Source of the DNA: Leucaena leucocephala
Lineage: Eukaryota; Streptophyta; Magnoliopsida; Fabales; Fabaceae
DNA length: 64,000 nt
NCBI GenBank assembly: GCA_037074615.1
Contig: CM073550.1
Span: 11,674,001 to 11,738,000 of the forward strand
Reading direction: 5' to 3'
In this document: positions 60,572-64,000 of the stretch, piece by piece
Numbering within the stretch: the first letter of the stretch is position 1
How the letters are laid out: each line of letters starts with the position of its first letter
Notes under the pieces: generated by a model
The model's input: the letters and a program-made list of their open reading frames with translations, nothing else
What the model was told of the DNA's origin: nothing
Databases searched by the model: none
Position numbers and translations under genes: made by a program

Positions 60572-62603
60572 CGAGCTCGAGTAACCAAGGTGCACCAAGG
60601 ACTAACAGTACTGCTGTTAGCAACCAGTGTTCTGTATTCCGTCCTAAAATGTTTCCAGCATGCGTGGGGTCCTTTTCACATGAAATAATCTCAACTGTTT
60701 CAATGCTATAACTGTTGGTAAAAACCACTTTGAATTTCAAAACCCCAGCATGTACATTAAAAATCAAGTTACTGTAAAATCATATGAAATTCGCATAATA
60801 ATGTATTTCATGAATAACATCATTTCAATGTAACTTTTGCCAAACTCTTTTCAAAAGCTTATTCATCCATTTTCATACATAATCATAATTCTTTTGTAAA
60901 CCAATCGAAAGAAAATCATTTCTAACGATTTAAACTATACTTTCTTAAAATTTGCTTTTCGAAATCAATATTTGAAATTCATCATTTGAAATGACAATGC
61001 ATTTGAAAAATGTAAATTTTAGGGAACGTTATTCACTCACCTGTCACGCTCCTAAACAGTTACTCTTTCAGCCCAACCACTTCAATTACTTTCCTTTCTA
61101 AATCCCCTGGTATTTTGAAATAGTATATTAACATCCTATTTAAAGTTTCAACATAAATAAATCACTTTTAAGCTACAACCAAATATAAAGGCAAACACTT
61201 CATCATTTCTAAACATTGAACACATCCCTTACAAAACTTTATAACTTCCAAATTTCTCCCAGAACTACTTAATTCTGGCACTCGAACTCCATAAGCTTTC
61301 TATTTCATCTTTATTTTCATATGTGTGTATATATATATATACATATGCATTTGCATAACAATCCCCAATCACCTTTATTCTTCTTTCATTTAATTAGCAA
61401 TATTCATACTTAGGTGCAAACAGCAATAATGCCCCATCTCCTTCCCATACCAGAAAATTTCAGATTTTTTTTTTTTCAAGACAGAAAAAGCAAACCCATA
61501 CCTATGAGCACACGGCTAACAGAGACCAATCTAGCAACCATATTCCAAAACACATACACTGCACATACAGAACACCCCCACACACAGTAGCAATGACCAC
61601 AGTGCATACACATATCTTCCTATGTATCATCCTTCAGCTAACTCACAACCTCAAATACTTTATTGATAGAATTCTAACAAAATCTCATAAATGTGTGCAT
61701 CCCAACCATCCTAGCAAATCATATACACCTCTTATCAACCCAGAATTCTTTTTTTTCTAAATCCACCCCACGGTATCACCTGTCCAGCAACAATTTCATA
61801 CACACAACCTTCTCTCATACAATCATCGCAGCTCAGCAAACAGAGAAAATGGAAATTTAAATTATCCCACGACAGGGAGCACTGATTCAAATCGAAAGGA
61901 GAATAAGTGGTCCATACGTACCACTATCCAAAGGAACTGGACGGAGATAAGGAAGGAGCTCGGTAAACTTGCAGTAGCTGGTACCAAACCATGCACCATG
62001 ACTGCACAGAGAAGAACATTGAGGATTGAATTGCTATAGAAACTCATTGATCCAACACAGGGCATGAAACAGAAGGGCAAATACCGAACATACCTAACAA
62101 GCCAGGGAGAAGAAAGAAATCAAATTCCTAACTTGGAACAATTTCCACCGCTTCAAATTACTTAGTTTCTGCGCATCGAAAGGGAAGAAGCTCTGAACCG
62201 AAGCAGCTACAGTACAAGTCTCACAGAGCAGCGGCAACAGGAGAAGCTGCTTGCACGACGACGGTGACAGCCACAAGGGTAGTCTACTGGAAAGAGTATA
62301 AACCCGCGACAGAACCCAATTGCAGAACTTCCGACACCCAGCAGGACTTCCCTTCCACTCTCCTCTCCCTGAACCCACCGTCGACAGAAAAATTTGAAAT
62401 GGAGAAGGAGTGCCTCAAACTTAAAGGCGACAGCAGCTGACCTTTCGTGCCGTGGAAGCCTTCCCCGAGCCGCTCGCTGACTCTGCTCCCGCCGCTTCCT
62501 TCCGCCTGCGACGCTGAGGAGATTCAGAGGGAAAATGGAAATGGCGAATGACTTATGCAGAAAAAGGGTGAGGGCATTTTGGTAATTTCGCATGTGAGAA
62601 AAG

Positions 62604-62686
62604 AAAAACAAACTTTCCTTCTGCTCTGGCCATGGCTCGAACACGGGTATCCTGATTTGAACTCTTGTCACTAGACCACTCAGCTA
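62604..62686 (-). promoter_or_regulatory. tRNA-like Pol III A box / B box / T-run (element B, right LTR)
   Basis: A box complement at 62676-62686, B box at 62634-62642, T5 at about 62604-62608. Confidence 0.65.
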
Positions 62687-62791
62687 ACCCGTTTAGTTTG
62701 AAATTTCTGCACCGAATATATATATAACCCTTAAGTTAAATTTATTTATTATTTTTTTTTTCTCAATCAATTTCCAGGCCATAACAAAAAA

Positions 62792-63130
62792 TGAACAAAT
62801 GACGAACTTAAACAGTGATTTACGACTTTTATGATAGAGATAATAGAGATAAGTACTAAAAATATGGGAAAAATACTAGAAAATGAGCTTCATGTAAGTC
62901 TTTTGTAGTAAGGTGGAGGAATGGGCCTCAAATTGTTTTAAAAAAATGGAAGTAAAATTGTAATTTAGTTAAGATTTTTAAATTTTTGGGGTACTTTTAA
63001 CTACAATTTTTTTAAAAGATTACAATTAAAAATTTTCAACTTCCAATATTTTTACTCCACCGAAATAAAAATAATTTGAGTAGAATACTTTTAACGGCCA
63101 AATAACCTCTGTTAAAAGTGTCAAATAAGA
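62792..63130 (+). mobile_element. Continuation of the CACTA remnant beyond element B
   Basis: The stretch ATGACGAACTTAAACAGTG resembles 22420-22440 (ATGAAGAAGTTAAACAATG). TTTTAACGGCCAAATAACC and CTGTTAAAAGTGTC are subterminal-type repeats. A clear right terminus is not visible. Confidence 0.4.
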
Positions 63131-64000
63131 TGGTCTCCAAGCAAAGGAGGTAGAGCACGCGATTAATGAAATTCAGTAACAAGGCTAGAAGATATGCCTC
63201 CGTCAAATCCACAATTAATATAGCAGCAAAGAGAGAGAAAGAGAGAGGAATATTATATATATAGTTCACGGAATTCTTTATTGAGCTATTGCACGCCTTC
63301 TTTTTACTTATAGAGAGAGAAAAGGAGAGTTTTGTACGTCCAGATATATATGCCTTCTTTTTATATATTATATTTAAGATTGTGTTTGGAATCTCTATAA
63401 ATTTAAGTTTAAATAAATTTTAAATTTTAAGTTTTTTTAAAATAAATAATTATATTTATTTAAAAATAAATAAATAAAATTATAGTTTAAAATTAAGGTT
63501 TTAGATAAACTTGTTAGAGTAGCTTATAGAATAATAAAAGAGTTTGTAGATTAACCAATTACTATATTATCCATATTTTTTTACATCATTTCTCTTTTCT
63601 CTTATACACATTTCTCCTCTCTCTTTTCTTTTCTACACCTCTCATCTCTCATTTCTTTTCTACATTATCTTTCCTCTCTCATTTCTCTTCTATATCCTCT
63701 CTCATCTCTTATCTATATTATCTCCTATCTCTCATCTCTTATCTTTCTTCTCTCCTATATTTAATAATTATACTCTTTTTTCGTAATTTACTAATAATAA
63801 AAATATTTTTAAAAATAACTATCTAAATATTCATTTATTCAAAATTATTTTTTTTATAAACCTTTTTCCATAAACTATTTTCTAAAAATTATCTAAAAAC
63901 CTTTTTTTTCATTCTTTTTCAAACTCTTATTGGGTCATACATCAATTCAGCAAAAGCAAGTTCAGAACCCATAAAATTAAATAAAATGAAAAGGACAAGG
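63131..64000. other. Intergenic, CT-rich MITE-like DNA to window end
   Basis: 63360-63900 shares wording with the MITE at 47736-48327 (GTGTTTGGAAT, CTCTCATCTC repeats, TCGTAATTTACTAATAATAA), and may be another copy. CT-rich at about 63590-63760. No gene; the open frame at 63036-63269 shows no motif. Confidence 0.45.

Larger units (their letters stand above)
53222..62786 (-). mobile_element. LTR retrotransposon B (Ty3/gypsy, same family as A), internally deleted
   Basis: 9565 bp with LTRs of 2968 and 2967 bp and the flanking duplication AAAAA (53217-53221 and 62787-62791). It is minus-strand: primer site 59799-59816, polypurine tract 56190-56202. The interior is about 3.6 kb and keeps an RT palm and most of integrase but lacks RT thumb and RNase H, the reverse of element A. 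By eye I count about 10 substitutions between the LTRs (about 0.3 percent) plus one T-run length change, so insertion is recent. It landed inside a CACTA remnant. Confidence 0.92.
59820..62786 (-). repeat. 5' LTR of element B
   Basis: 2967 bp. It differs from the left copy at few sites, for example GATTATGGTCACC for GATTAGGGTCACC, AAAATGTTTCC for AAAACGTTTCC, GGACGGAG for GGATGGAG, CTCCCGCCGC for CTCCCACCGC, and TTCGCATGTG for TTCACATGTG. Confidence 0.93.

Overview
This window is AT-rich, repeat-dominated plant nuclear DNA. The evidence is initiator-Met primer binding sites, plant CACTA transposases (TNP2 and Transposase_24/Ulp1 types), Stowaway-like MITEs, and fragments of an SDR gene and a CDSP32-type thioredoxin gene with plant-style sequence. 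It is an angiosperm, most likely a dicot. I cannot name the species. Almost everything here is transposon layered on transposon, and only one host gene is nearly complete.

The dominant component is one family of Ty3/gypsy LTR retrotransposons with very long LTRs (2.7-3.5 kb, sense termini TGTTATGG...GACGTGACA). The window has eight LTR copies. Two elements have both LTRs: A (10842-19787, target duplication GTTCA) and B (53222-62786, duplication AAAAA). Three are solo LTRs with perfect 5-bp duplications: 40565-43240 (GCATA), 43630-47173 (TCTAT) and 49453-52232 (TATTC). One copy is cut by the left window edge (1-2186). A and B have almost identical LTR pairs, so they inserted recently. Their interiors are only 2.9 and 3.6 kb, with no recognisable gag or protease. 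Their decayed pol genes carry different, complementary deletions, so both were probably mobilised in trans.

The LTRs hold structure that ordinary LTR annotation would not report. Near the sense 5' end, every complete copy has a tRNA-like block with Pol III A box, B box and a T-run. Further in are a consensus 5' splice site, a tandem array of about 50-bp units each carrying a short hairpin, a conserved 19-nt inverted repeat, and a 3' splice-site-like sequence.

Under these lie older DNA transposons. A decayed CACTA gene on the minus strand at 7103-9813 encodes a Transposase_24-like N-terminus and a Ulp1/C48 protease C-terminus whose catalytic His, Asp and Cys codons are still readable. A second CACTA gene (TNP2, minus strand) runs from about 49000 down to 39830 and is split by two solo LTRs and a MITE. 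CACTA-type termini are visible at 3440, 4193, 6635, 24021 and 52562.

The central stretch (24-40 kb) is intergenic, with many small MITEs. It holds a two-exon short-chain dehydrogenase/reductase gene (29951-32050, minus) that is full length except for one premature stop. It also holds a truncated CDSP32-like thioredoxin fragment (37431-37669, plus) that lies just inside a MULE-like terminus.
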